Below are positions 24,709 to 33,612 of a stretch of 64,000 bases of DNA, in pieces; the first letter of the stretch is position 1, and every line of letters starts with the position of its first letter. The notes under the pieces were generated by a model. It worked only from the letters and a program-made list of their open reading frames with translations. It ran no database searches and was not told the DNA's origin. Source of the stretch: Mediterranea sp. An20 (lineage in GTDB: Bacteria > Bacteroidota > Bacteroidia > Bacteroidales > Bacteroidaceae); the NCBI RefSeq assembly GCF_002160055.1, contig NZ_NFJV01000020.1:1-64000 (forward strand), given 5' to 3'. A program made the translations under genes and the position numbers.

Positions 24709-27102
24709 ATGAGAAAGAACAGACTATGGATATTCCTCCTGCTTCTGCTGGCAGGCGGGGGCGGCAGCCTGTGTGCCCAGTCAATGAGCGACAGCCAGGT
24801 GCTGGAGTATGTGAAAGAGAGCGTGCGTCAGGGCAAGGAACAGAAGCAGATAGCCGCCGAGCTTGCCCGCCAGGGCGTTACTAAGGAACAGGCCCTCCGG
24901 GTGAAGGAACAGTATGAACGGCAGAACGGTACGGCCGCTTCTACCATGACTGGTACGGACCAGAACGAGGCCCGCCTGCGGGAAGAGACCAAAGACGGGA
25001 CTTCGGCGATGCTGGACGAACAGCCTACCACGCAGGAACTGGCGCAGGAAGAGCAGGTGTTCGGCCGCAATATCTTCAACACGCGCAACCTGACTTTTGA
25101 GCCGAACAGCAACCTGCCCACTCCGCCCAACTACCGGCTGGGTCCGGGCGACGAGGTGGTGATAGACATCTGGGGGGCAAGCCAGAACACCATCCGGCAG
25201 ACCATCTCCCCGGACGGTACGATCAACCTGCAGGAACTGGGGCCTGCCTACCTGAGCGGCATGACCGTGGAGGAGGCCGGCCGATTCCTGAAAGCAGAGC
25301 TGGGTAAGGTCTACAGCAACGAGAATAACCAGATACGGGTGACGCTGGGCAACACGCGCACCATCCAGATCAACATCATGGGTGAGGTGGTGCAGCCGGG
25401 CACGTATGCGCTTTCCGCCTTCTCGACCGTGTTCCATGCCCTGTATCGTGCAGGCGGCGTGAACCGCATCGGCAGCCTGCGCGATGTGCAGCTGGTGAGA
25501 AACGGCAAGAAAATCGCTTCGGTGGATGTGTACGACTTCATTCTGGAAGGCCGTGTGCAGTCGGACATCAGTCTGCAGGAAGGCGATGTGGTCATCGTTC
25601 CCGCCTATGAGTCGCTGGTGAAGATGAGCGGCAAGGTGAAGCGTGCGATGAAGTTCGAGATGCGGAAAGACGAGACGCTGGCCACGCTGCTGGACTATGC
25701 CGGTGGCTTCGAGGCGGATGCCTACACGAAGACGGTGCGCATCGTGCGGCAGAACGGCGAGGAATATGAGGTGCGCACGGTGGAGGAGAAAGACTACCCG
25801 GTGACGGAGCTGCGTGACGGCGACGTGGTGACGGTGGGTGCCATCCTGAACCGTTTTACCAACAAGGTGGAGATAAAAGGCGCGGTCTACCGTCCCGACA
25901 TCTACGAGCTGGACGGCAAGGTGAACACGGTTCGTGCCCTGATAGGGCAGGCGCAGGGCCTGATGGACGATGCTTTCACGAACCGTGCCGTGCTGCAGCG
26001 CCAGCGTGACGACATGACCTCCGAGGTGCTTGCCGTGGACGTGAAGGCGCTGATGGAAGGCCGCATCCCCGACATCCCCCTTCATAAGAACGACATTCTG
26101 TATATCCCCAGCATCCACGACCTTCAGGACTTGGGCAGTGTGACCATCACGGGTGAGGTGGCCAGGCCGGACAGCTATCCCTATGCCGACCGCATGACGC
26201 TGGAAGACCTGATTATCCAGGCCGGCGGTCTGCGTGAGGCTGCTTCTACGGTGCGTGTGGACGTGTCGAGACGCATCAAGGACCCGGAGAGCCTGAATGC
26301 CACGGACAGCATCGGCCAGATGTTCTCCTTCGCGCTGAAGGACGGCTTCGTGATAGACGGCCAGCCCGGTTTCGTGCTCCAGCCTTACGACCAGGTGTTC
26401 GTGCGCCGCAGTCCCGGCTACCAGGTTCAGCAGAACGTTCGTGTGCAGGGCGAGGTGGTGTTTGGCGGTACTTACTCGCTGACCAGCCGTGCCGAACGCC
26501 TGAGCGACCTGGTGAAGAAGGCCGGCGGCCTGACAGCTACAGCATACGTGCGCGGCGCCAAGCTGACCCGCGTGGCCAACGACGACGAGAAGCGCCGCAT
26601 GCAGAGCGTCATCGAACTGATGGGGCGTGAGCTGGGTCAGGGCACGCTGGACTCCTTGGGCATCCGCGTGCAGGACACCTATACCATCGGCATCGACCTG
26701 GAAGCTGCGCTGGCCCGTCCGGGCAGCGACAAGGACCTGGTGCTTCGCGAGGGTGATGTGCTGCAGGTGCCTGAATATACGAACACGGTGAAGATAAGCG
26801 GTGCGGTGATGGTTCCGAACACGGTATCATACGCGCAGGGTGAGGGTGTGAAGTATTACCTGAGCCAGGCGGGCGGTTACAGCCAGCACGCGAAGAAGAG
26901 CAAGAAATTCATAATCTATATGAACGGTCAGGTGGCCAAGGTGAAAGGTCGTGGGCGCGGTCAGATAGAACCTGGCTGCGAGATAGTGGTGCCGAACAAG
27001 AAGAAACGGAACGGTGCCAACCTGTCGGCCATCCTGGGTTATGCCACTTCGTTTGCCTCGTTGGGCACAATGGCAGCCTCGATAATGAATCTGGTGAAAT
27101 AA
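24709..27102 (+). CDS. wza: Wza-type polysaccharide export outer-membrane protein with SLBB domains
   Basis: From ATG 24709 the protein has 797 residues with a Sec signal (LWIFLLLLLAGGGGSLCAQ). Residues about 22-75 form a charged helical segment (SQVLEYVKESVRQGKEQKQI). The polysaccharide-export domain begins near residue 145 (YRLGPGDEVVIDIWG) and is followed by a series of SLBB-type beta-grasp repeats, for example GEVVQPGTYALS, GKVKRAMKFEM, GAVYRPDIYEL, GEVARPDSYPY, GEVVFGGTYSL and GAVMVPNTVSY. It is about twice the length of E. coli Wza, as is usual in Bacteroidetes. It probably forms the export channel with Wzz. ATG 24709 was preferred to TTG 24691, which lies in repeat-derived DNA. Confidence 0.88.
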   Translation: MRKNRLWIFLLLLLAGGGGSLCAQSMSDSQVLEYVKESVRQGKEQKQIAAELARQGVTKEQALRVKEQYERQNGTAASTMTGTDQNEARLREETKDGTSAMLDEQPTTQELAQEEQVFGRNIFNTRNLTFEPNSNLPTPPNYRLGPGDEVVIDIWGASQNTIRQTISPDGTINLQELGPAYLSGMTVEEAGRFLKAELGKVYSNENNQIRVTLGNTRTIQINIMGEVVQPGTYALSAFSTVFHALYRAGGVNRIGSLRDVQLVRNGKKIASVDVYDFILEGRVQSDISLQEGDVVIVPAYESLVKMSGKVKRAMKFEMRKDETLATLLDYAGGFEADAYTKTVRIVRQNGEEYEVRTVEEKDYPVTELRDGDVVTVGAILNRFTNKVEIKGAVYRPDIYELDGKVNTVRALIGQAQGLMDDAFTNRAVLQRQRDDMTSEVLAVDVKALMEGRIPDIPLHKNDILYIPSIHDLQDLGSVTITGEVARPDSYPYADRMTLEDLIIQAGGLREAASTVRVDVSRRIKDPESLNATDSIGQMFSFALKDGFVIDGQPGFVLQPYDQVFVRRSPGYQVQQNVRVQGEVVFGGTYSLTSRAERLSDLVKKAGGLTATAYVRGAKLTRVANDDEKRRMQSVIELMGRELGQGTLDSLGIRVQDTYTIGIDLEAALARPGSDKDLVLREGDVLQVPEYTNTVKISGAVMVPNTVSYAQGEGVKYYLSQAGGYSQHAKKSKKFIIYMNGQVAKVKGRGRGQIEPGCEIVVPNKKKRNGANLSAILGYATSFASLGTMAASIMNLVK

Positions 27103-27127
27103 CGCCGTTCGGCAGACATAGCTTATT

Positions 27128-27181
27128 AAAAACGCCGCTATCCGGAAATGCAGAAGTGCGTCTCCGGATAGCGGCGTTTTT
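27128..27181. terminator. Bidirectional hairpin terminator
   Basis: AAAACGCCGCTATCCGGA (27128-27145) pairs perfectly with TCCGGATAGCGGCGTTTT (27163-27180). A-run and T-run lie on the outer sides. It sits between the converging wza and rRNA methyltransferase genes and can serve both. Confidence 0.9.
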
Positions 27182-27201
27182 GGTAAGTAGTTGCTTACAT
27201 T

Positions 27202-28386
27202 TTACTCCACGTAGAGCACCAGTCCCTTGAGATATTCCCCTTCCGGGTGATAGATATTCACCGGATGGTCGGCAGGCTGGGTCAGTTGGTGCAGGATGCG
27301 TACACTTCTGCCCGACATGGCGGCTGCCGTGAATACTGCCGTGCGGAACTGTTCCTTGCTGACAGCCTGCGAGCAGGAGAAGGTGAAGAGTATGCCGCCG
27401 GGTTTGATTTTCCCGAAAGCCCGTGCGTTCAGTTTGCGGTATCCCATCAGGGCGTTGCGGAGAGCATCCCGGTGCTTGGCAAAGGCAGGCGGATCCAGCA
27501 CGATGAGGTCGTAGGCATTGTCGTCCATTTGTTCCAGGAATTTGAAAGCATCCTCGGCGAAAGCCTTGTGGCGCGGATCGTCGGGGAAGTTCAGGCCGAT
27601 GTTTTTGTTGGTCAGTTCAATGGCCTTGGCCGAGCTGTCTACCGAATGTACCGACAGGGCACCGCCTCTCATGGCATACACCGAGAATCCTCCGGTGTAG
27701 CAGAACATGTTCAGCACCGTGCGTCCGTGTGCATACTTTTCCAGCAGGGCACGGTTTTCGCGTTGGTCTACGAAGAAGCCGGTTTTTTGTCCTTTCAGCC
27801 AGTCTATGTGGAAATTCAGCCCGTATTCAGTGGCCACGTTATCTGTGCTTCCTCCTTTCAGGAAACCGTTTTCCGGAAAAAGGTCTGCCTTGTAGGGGAG
27901 GGTCGTTTCCGATTTATAGTAGATGTTATCCACCTCGCCTTGCATCACTTCGGTCAGTGCTTCTGCTATCTGCATGCGTTCCATGTGCATACCGGCTGAG
28001 TGAGCCTGCATGACGGCAGTGCGCGCATAGATGTCAATCACCAATCCCGGCAGGTTGTCGCCTTCGCCATGTACCAAGCGGTAGGTGTTGTTGTCGGTAC
28101 GTCCGATGAGGCCGATGCTGCGTCGCATTTCGCGGGCTGTGGCCAGTTTACGCCGCCAGAAGCTGTTGTCTATCGTTTCGTCCTCGCGGAATGTGAGTAC
28201 CCGCACGGCGATGCTTCCTATCTGGAAATGTCCGCGGGCGATAAAATCTTTCTTCGATGTATAGACTTCTACGATTTCTCCTTCTTCGGGCTTTCCGTTG
28301 ATGCGTGCAATGGCGCCCGAGAATACCCACGGGTGAAAGCGTTTCAGCGATTCTTCTTTGCCTGGTTTCAGGTAGACTTTATGCAT
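27202..28386 (-). CDS. RlmI-like class I rRNA (cytosine-C5) methyltransferase
   Basis: The 394-residue protein has an N-terminal PUA domain (VYLKPGKEESLKRFHPWVFS) and a Rossmann SAM-binding half: LNMFCYTGGFSVYAM, then motif IV LIVLDPPAFAK and the catalytic-type cysteine region FTFSCSQAVS. This is the RlmI/COG1092 layout; RlmI makes m5C1962 in 23S rRNA. Substrate specificity is inferred. The exonuclease gene lies 29 bp upstream on the same strand, so the two may be co-transcribed. Confidence 0.88.
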   Translation of the reverse strand: MHKVYLKPGKEESLKRFHPWVFSGAIARINGKPEEGEIVEVYTSKKDFIARGHFQIGSIAVRVLTFREDETIDNSFWRRKLATAREMRRSIGLIGRTDNNTYRLVHGEGDNLPGLVIDIYARTAVMQAHSAGMHMERMQIAEALTEVMQGEVDNIYYKSETTLPYKADLFPENGFLKGGSTDNVATEYGLNFHIDWLKGQKTGFFVDQRENRALLEKYAHGRTVLNMFCYTGGFSVYAMRGGALSVHSVDSSAKAIELTNKNIGLNFPDDPRHKAFAEDAFKFLEQMDDNAYDLIVLDPPAFAKHRDALRNALMGYRKLNARAFGKIKPGGILFTFSCSQAVSKEQFRTAVFTAAAMSGRSVRILHQLTQPADHPVNIYHPEGEYLKGLVLYVE

Positions 28387-28415
28387 AAGTAAGTATTTTA
28401 AATTTTAATGGGAAT

Positions 28416-29051
28416 TCAAGGGGTCTGGAGTTGAGGTGTTTGTGGGTCGTCCGCAATCATGAAGTCGCCCGTGCGTTTCAGTTCCTCCAGCCGGTTGTAG
28501 ATGTTGAGGCATGCCCAGGCATCAGTGGCGGCATAGAGCTTTTGCGGTTCGGTCAGCCTGTCCGCTTCCCAGTTGGTGAGTTGTTGGTTTTTTGATATTT
28601 TTTCGCCGAAGAGTATGCCGTATATTTTCTGCAGGCTTTTGTCTTCAATGCCGAAGACTCTGACGTATTCTTGCAGTTCGATGCAGGCACGTTGTTCAAA
28701 GGGAGCCCGCTTGTGCAGCATCATGAAATCGTCTTTCAGCGACAGGCCTACTTTGGTGACATTCGGGCTTTCCAGCAAGTTGATGATGGGCAGCGTCAGT
28801 CCGGTCAGGTTGAGGCGGAACAGAAAGCAATGGTCTTCGGAGGACACTTGCAGGAGTGCAACCTTATGCGGCCGTCCTTTGGAGAACGAGGGACGTGTTT
28901 CGCTGTCGATGCCCACAATCTGGTATTGTTTCAGAAAGGCCACGGCTTTTTCTGCCTCCCACGGGGTCTGCACTACGTGTATCTGTCCGGGGAAAGTGAC
29001 CTTCGGCAGCTCTTTCAGTATTTCTTTGTCAATGCTTCGTTGGATAATCAT
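28416..29051 (-). CDS. DEDDy 3'-5' exonuclease (RNase D-like)
   Basis: The protein has 211 residues from ATG 29051 (MIIQRSIDKEILKELP). It has exonuclease motifs I (VGIDSETRPSF), II (KVGLSLKDDFMML) and III (LYAATDAWACLNIY), i.e. all four acidic residues and the tyrosine of DEDDy enzymes. It is a compact single-domain enzyme without an HRDC domain, as in the 'exonuclease domain-containing 2' group. It starts 13 bp after the DUF5063 stop, forming an operon with it and the methyltransferase. Its substrate, RNA or DNA, is not known. Confidence 0.85.
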   Translation of the reverse strand: MIIQRSIDKEILKELPKVTFPGQIHVVQTPWEAEKAVAFLKQYQIVGIDSETRPSFSKGRPHKVALLQVSSEDHCFLFRLNLTGLTLPIINLLESPNVTKVGLSLKDDFMMLHKRAPFEQRACIELQEYVRVFGIEDKSLQKIYGILFGEKISKNQQLTNWEADRLTEPQKLYAATDAWACLNIYNRLEELKRTGDFMIADDPQTPQLQTP

Positions 29052-29064
29052 GGGTTGCAGTATT

Positions 29065-29631
29065 TTATTGTGGAGCGAGGTCGAACTCCGTGTCCTCATC
29101 ATACAGTTCGTCTTCGCCTTGTTGGTATCTCACTTCATGCAGGGCGCGCAGCGTGTTTACTAACTTCTGTCCCCAATAGAGGCGGAAGTTTTCCTGGCAG
29201 ATGGCCAGTGCGTCGTGCATGGTTTCGTTCAGTCCCAGTCGGAAGACGAAGATGAAGTTCTTGATATCCTGGTAGATGTCGGCCAAGTCTTCGGAGATGT
29301 AGCGCGTGATGGGTTGGTCGCTGTACTTCATGTCTTCTACAAACACATCCAGATAGTCGTCTTTTTCTGCCAGAATGCCAGCTACGGTCATGCGCAACAC
29401 TTCGTAGGTTTCTTCCGTGACGCATTCTTCGGGCATCTCTTCGCCTATGGGTTCGCAGGGTGGCAGCAGAGTCGCTTTCAGATAGAGCAGGGGGAGTATC
29501 TTCAGCGTGGTGTCAACAAAGTCCGGACGGCGCACCCCTTCAGCCTGTTCCATGTATTTACAGAACTCGGCGGCTACGGTGACAAATTCGATGACGTTCC
29601 GGTCGAATATCGTTTGGCTTTCTTTCTTCAT
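29065..29631 (-). CDS. DUF5063 family protein
   Basis: The protein has 188 residues from ATG 29631 (MKKESQTIFDRNVIEFVTVA). It is acidic and helical, with LPLLYLKATLLPPCEP and SEDLADIYQDIKNFIFVFRLG as the most characteristic blocks, and an acidic tail (DELYDEDTEFD). It matches what I know of the Bacteroidales DUF5063 family. No function is known. It heads the minus-strand group with the exonuclease. A longer in-frame extension upstream runs into repeat DNA and was not used. Confidence 0.75.
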   Translation of the reverse strand: MKKESQTIFDRNVIEFVTVAAEFCKYMEQAEGVRRPDFVDTTLKILPLLYLKATLLPPCEPIGEEMPEECVTEETYEVLRMTVAGILAEKDDYLDVFVEDMKYSDQPITRYISEDLADIYQDIKNFIFVFRLGLNETMHDALAICQENFRLYWGQKLVNTLRALHEVRYQQGEDELYDEDTEFDLAPQ

Positions 29632-29704
29632 GATTCTGAATTTGATTTGCAAAGATAAGGGAATTTGGGGGGAAGCGCAAATTTCGTTCTTACAAAGTTT
29701 TCTT

Positions 29705-29873
29705 AAACGCGGAGACGCGGAGACACGGAGACGCAGAGTTCCGTTATTTCCTGTCGGAAAAATGGCGGGAGAGACGCGGAGCTCACGGCTTCGCTGCACT
29801 GGAGAAGGGAAAATAACTCTGTGAGCTATGGAGAAGAAAACAAAAACTCTGTGTCTCCGTGCCTCTGTGTTTA
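29705..29873 (-). repeat. CACAGAGACAC-type intergenic repeat, copy 3
   Basis: This 169-bp block lies between the divergent DUF5063 and Ogt genes, in reverse orientation to copies 2 and 4. Its left end is expanded by extra GGAGACxC units (AAACGCGGAGACGCGGAGAC), and its right end is CCGTGCCTCTGTGTTTA. The following 29877-29899 (TCATTTAATTTTGCACATTT...) also matches the flank of copy 4. A lone half-site, GTGTCTCTGCGCTCC, follows at 29912-29926. Confidence 0.8.
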
Positions 29874-29999
29874 GTGTCATTTAATTTTGCACATTTACTT
29901 AATCTGATTTGTGTCTCTGCGCTCCTTAATTTATTATGAAAAAAGGATGGACGGTATGGCAGAAAAAACTATCTTTGCTTTTGTTTGCGATAAGTAAAG

Positions 30000-30530
30000 A
30001 TGAAAGATAAAATTTGTGTACAGGTTTATCATGCTCCCTGCGGGGATTTGCGGGTAGGCTCCTGGAGAGATTGCCTGTGTCTGTGCAACTGGGTGCATGA
30101 GAAGCATCCAGGACGGGTGGACAGACGTTTGCAGGCTTACTTGAAAGCTGATTTTGAGTACCTTCCTACGCCGGTCACTCGTGAGGCTGTCTGTCAGTTG
30201 GAGGAGTATTTCAGCCGGAAAAGGCAAGTCTTCGACCTGCCTCTGCTTGAGGTGGGAACAGCGTTTCAGAAAGATGTCTGGAAACGGTTGAGGGAAATTC
30301 CATACGGACAGACTTGGACTTACGCGGCATTGGCTGCGCAGTTGGGGATGCCGTCTGCCGTCCGTGCCGTGGCTAATGCGAATGGGGCCAATGCGCTTTC
30401 TGTCTTCATACCCTGCCATCGGGTGATAGGTAGCAACGGTGCGCTGACCGGGTATGCAGGTGGCACAGAGGCTAAACTTTTTCTGTTGGAATTGGAGCGG
30501 GACGGGATGCTGGATAAAGGGGGGATGTAA
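30000..30530 (+). CDS. ogt: Methylated-DNA-[protein]-cysteine S-methyltransferase
   Basis: The 176-residue protein has the MGMT helix VGTAFQKDVWKRLREIPYGQ followed by TWTYAALAAQLG and the active site IPCHRVIGSNGALTGYAGG with acceptor Cys139. It repairs O6-alkylguanine by moving the alkyl group irreversibly to that cysteine. The N-terminal domain is short, as in Ogt rather than Ada. TAATTTTG at 29883-29890, shared with the neighbouring repeat flank, could be its -7 element. Confidence 0.92.
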   Translation: MKDKICVQVYHAPCGDLRVGSWRDCLCLCNWVHEKHPGRVDRRLQAYLKADFEYLPTPVTREAVCQLEEYFSRKRQVFDLPLLEVGTAFQKDVWKRLREIPYGQTWTYAALAAQLGMPSAVRAVANANGANALSVFIPCHRVIGSNGALTGYAGGTEAKLFLLELERDGMLDKGGM

Positions 30531-30539
30531 ACTCCTTAT

Positions 30540-30660
30540 GCCGGACGCTGATGTCGATGTATAAGGACGAATTATCTGGTAGGTCCTTTGTAGAAAGATG
30601 CCAGGCTATAAGCAGCCGACTGCCGGGGTATAAGCAGCGGGCTTGTTATATGTTAGAAAT
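30540..30660 (+). repeat. ATAAGCAGC dispersed repeat, copy A
   Basis: ATAAGCAGC occurs at about 30613 and 30636 with ACTGCCGGGG between the two. The same arrangement, including a GCTGATG...TGTA segment about 60 bp before it, occurs in reverse at 50905-51040. The rest of the 30531-30937 gap shows no gene. A possible promoter for the kinase-like gene may lie at 30810-30900, but the match is weak. Confidence 0.5.
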
Positions 30661-30937
30661 AACATGCTGACAGTCAACAGAATAAAGGTTGTGCCATTCA
30701 TGGATCCAGCGTTTAAGTTACTCCAATAGCAGAAAAACTGCCGCATAATATCCGGAAAATAAATGGGGGGATTGTCTGATAATTCCTCTATATTTTTTAA
30801 ATTTGCCCTTGACAAACAGAGAATCGTTTAAATCCCGTTCCGGCCAGTCGCCCCGAATAGGGTTGTGACTGCACCAGAAAAGTGATTTAAACAGTGCTCT
30901 ATATGTTTTCTGCAAATAAATATGGAGGAGAATAGAT

Positions 30938-31567
30938 ATGGATAATAAGTTCGTAGTAAACATTGGCCGTCAGTTGGGCAGTGGCGGTCGTGAAATTGGT
31001 GAGAAACTGGCCGCGCGTCTGGGCATATCTTTTTATGACAAGGAGCTTATCCAACTGGCTTCGGAAGAAAGTGGCCTGTGCAGTGAGTTTTTTGAGCGTG
31101 CCGATGAGCGCCCTGCCCAGGGATTGGTGGGGGGATGGTTTGGCATGCGCTTCCCGTTTATAACCGACGGCACCATACCTGCCAATAACTGTTTGAGCAA
31201 CGATTCGCTGTTTAAGGTGCAGAGTGATGTCATACGCCGCCTGGCTGCCGAGAAGTCGTGTCTGTTTGTGGGCCGTTGTGCCGACTACATCTTGCGCGAG
31301 CATCCGCGCTGTGCCAATGTCTTTATCTCATCGACCAAAGAAGACCGGATAGCCCGCCTGTGTCGTATTCATGGTTTTGGCGCACAAGAGGCTGAGGCAA
31401 TGATGGCGAAAGCCGACAAGAAGCGTTCGGAGTATTACAATTATTACAGTTACAAAACGTGGGGGGCAGCGGCTTCCTATCACCTTTGTGTGGACTCGTC
31501 GGTGCTGGGCATTGAAGGAACGGTGGACTTTGTAGAAGAATTCGTGCGTAAGAAACTGGCGCTTTAG
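30938..31567 (+). CDS. Cytidylate kinase-like family protein
   Basis: The 209-residue protein begins FVVNIGRQLGSGGREIGEKLA, a P-loop variant typical of the cytidylate_kin2 family (PF13189). It has YDKELIQLASEESGL and the LID-like VFISSTKEDRIARL with arginines. Family members are related to CMP kinase, but this group is widespread in gut bacteria with no proven substrate. RBS-like GGAGGAGAA lies 7-15 bp before ATG 30938. A strong hairpin terminator follows. Confidence 0.85.
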   Translation: MDNKFVVNIGRQLGSGGREIGEKLAARLGISFYDKELIQLASEESGLCSEFFERADERPAQGLVGGWFGMRFPFITDGTIPANNCLSNDSLFKVQSDVIRRLAAEKSCLFVGRCADYILREHPRCANVFISSTKEDRIARLCRIHGFGAQEAEAMMAKADKKRSEYYNYYSYKTWGAAASYHLCVDSSVLGIEGTVDFVEEFVRKKLAL

Positions 31568-31585
31568 GCGTAGGTCTTGTCTGTG

Positions 31586-31640
31586 AAACAGAAGAGACTG
31601 CCTGGCAGTGAATGTGTGCCGGGCAGCCTCTTCTGTTTTT
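31586..31640. terminator. Hairpin terminator
   Basis: AAACAGAAGAGACTGCCTGGC pairs with GCCGGGCAGCCTCTTCTGTTTTTT across a short loop with one bulge. It lies between converging genes and can serve both. Confidence 0.88.
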
Positions 31641-31656
31641 TATCGGTTTCCTGCTC

Positions 31657-33321
31657 TTACATCATGGTCAGCAATATCATTTGCCCTGCCAAGATGCGCA
31701 GGAACATGGTGAGCGGGTAGACCGTAGAGTAGCCTACAGACGGTGCTGTGTTGCCGGCTACCTGGTTGGAGTAAGCCAGTGCAGGAGGGTCGGTAGTGGC
31801 ACCGCCTATAAGACCCATCAGGATAAAATAGTTTACCTTGAAGAATCCGCGGGCGAACACGCCTACAATCAGCAACGGAATGACGGTAATCAGGAAGCCC
31901 CAGAGCACATACAGCATGCCATCGCCCTGCAGTACTGTCTGCACGAATTGTCCACCTGCGTCAATACCCACGCTGGCAAGGAACAGTACCAGACCAATCT
32001 CGCGCAGCATCAGGTTGGCACTCATCGTAGTGTAAGTGACCAGTTTCAGCTTATATCCGAAGCGGCCAATCAAAATGGCTACCACCAGCGGACCGCCGGC
32101 CAAGCCTAATTTGACGGGTGTCGGCATGCCGGGGAAGGAAATAGGCAGGCTGCCTACCAATATACCGAGGAACAAGCCGACAAAGATGGTGACAATGTTC
32201 GGTGTATCGAGCCTCTTCAACTGGTTGCCCAATACGAGGGCTACACCGTTGACGGCATCCTGCTGGCCTACCACCATCACACGGTCGCCTACCTGAAGTG
32301 TCAGGTTGGGAGCGGCGAAGAGGTCCATGCCCGAACGGTTGACACGTGTAACTGTTACGCCGTAGGTGCTGCGGAAGTGCATGTCGCCCAGCTTCTTGCC
32401 GTTGATTTCAGATTTGGTTACAAGGATGCGTCTGGATACCATCGGCATATCCTGATGTTCCCAGTCTACATCTACCTCACGGCCGATAAAGGCTGAGATG
32501 GCTTCAGCATCTTCTTCGGAACATACCATATAGAGCTGGTCGCCTATGTGGAATTTGGTGTTCTGGTCGGGGATGGAGACATGGCCTTCGTGACGGATGC
32601 GGGTACATACGAAAGGACGACCCAGAAATTCCTTGACCTGAAGCAGCCGCTTGCCGTCGATGGACTCGTTGCGTACCTCCAGCGTCATCAGGTGCGGCTT
32701 CTGTTTCTCATCGTCCTCGCTGTGGCGCAAGGCCTCTTCTTCCTTGTTGAAGTCCACGCGGAAGATGTAGCGGATGGCAATGATGGAGCCGATGATGCCC
32801 AACACGCCCAGCGGGTAGGCACAAGCATAGCCCAAGGCAATGGGGTCGCCCGTGTATTGCAGTTGGTTCAGGGCCTCCTGCGCAGCACCAAGTCCCGGTG
32901 TGTTGGTGACGGCACCGTAGAGGATACCGATCATCATTGGAAGCTCGACACGGCCGTTGGCTACGAAGTAAATAGTGAGGGCCACCACAATGTTGAGCAC
33001 TACAATCATGACTGCCAGCAGGTTCAGTGTCATGCCGCCTTTCTTGAAAGACGAGAAGAATGACGGACCTACCTGCAAGCCGATGCAGAACACGAACAGA
33101 GTCAGACCGAACTCACGTAAAAAATGAAGGATGGGCGTGGATACCGTGAAGCCGAAGTGCCCCATCAGAATGCCCATAAACAGGACGAATGTCACGCCCA
33201 GCGAGATACCTGCCACCTTGAGTTTGCCCAGCAATACGCCTATCGCTATCACAAAGGAATAGAGGAAGACGATGTGGGCTACGGATGACGGGTCCCATAA
33301 CAAACTGTTTAACCAATCCAT
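31657..33321 (-). CDS. AspT/YidE/YbjL-family transporter
   Basis: The 554-residue membrane protein has two hydrophobic halves (residues about 10-195 and 380-554) with duplicated glycine-rich blocks ([20 protein letters not shown] and [19 protein letters not shown]). They flank two TrkA-C/RCK-C-like soluble domains at about 205-375. This is the layout of the AspT-type antiporter family, which includes aspartate:alanine and succinate exchangers. The substrate here is unknown. It stands alone and is divergent from mutA. Confidence 0.87.
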   Translation of the reverse strand: MDWLNSLLWDPSSVAHIVFLYSFVIAIGVLLGKLKVAGISLGVTFVLFMGILMGHFGFTVSTPILHFLREFGLTLFVFCIGLQVGPSFFSSFKKGGMTLNLLAVMIVVLNIVVALTIYFVANGRVELPMMIGILYGAVTNTPGLGAAQEALNQLQYTGDPIALGYACAYPLGVLGIIGSIIAIRYIFRVDFNKEEEALRHSEDDEKQKPHLMTLEVRNESIDGKRLLQVKEFLGRPFVCTRIRHEGHVSIPDQNTKFHIGDQLYMVCSEEDAEAISAFIGREVDVDWEHQDMPMVSRRILVTKSEINGKKLGDMHFRSTYGVTVTRVNRSGMDLFAAPNLTLQVGDRVMVVGQQDAVNGVALVLGNQLKRLDTPNIVTIFVGLFLGILVGSLPISFPGMPTPVKLGLAGGPLVVAILIGRFGYKLKLVTYTTMSANLMLREIGLVLFLASVGIDAGGQFVQTVLQGDGMLYVLWGFLITVIPLLIVGVFARGFFKVNYFILMGLIGGATTDPPALAYSNQVAGNTAPSVGYSTVYPLTMFLRILAGQMILLTMM

Positions 33322-33552
33322 AGTTTTTATAATGTTAATGATTTTGATTCGCGGTTAATGCCCGCAAAAGTACGCAATACGCACGAAGATGCCAAGTTTT
33401 TTAGCAGAAAAAAGAACTTCCTCATCTCCCTGTCGGTCTTATCCGGAGGTGCGTGGAAACCTTCTGCCTGTGTGGGGGATGCAAACGGACGCAACTTTCG
33501 CACAAAGTTGAAAAAAGTGAGCAATAGATGGTCCCACAATCGACTTATTCCT

Positions 33553-33560
33553 TATATTTG
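33553..33560 (+). promoter_or_regulatory. Probable -7 element of mutA
   Basis: TATATTTG matches TAnnTTTG. No clear TTTG lies 19-21 bp upstream. The transcript would start near 33567, ahead of ATG 33613. Confidence 0.4.
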
Positions 33561-33612
33561 CAGAATAAAGTGAAATCACACTTATTTCAACCTACATTAT
33601 AATAAATAAATT

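Noticed and set aside
24781-26118. A 445-codon frame antisense to wza
   Set aside because: This histidine/leucine-rich antisense product is an artefact of G+C-rich codon use in the export gene.
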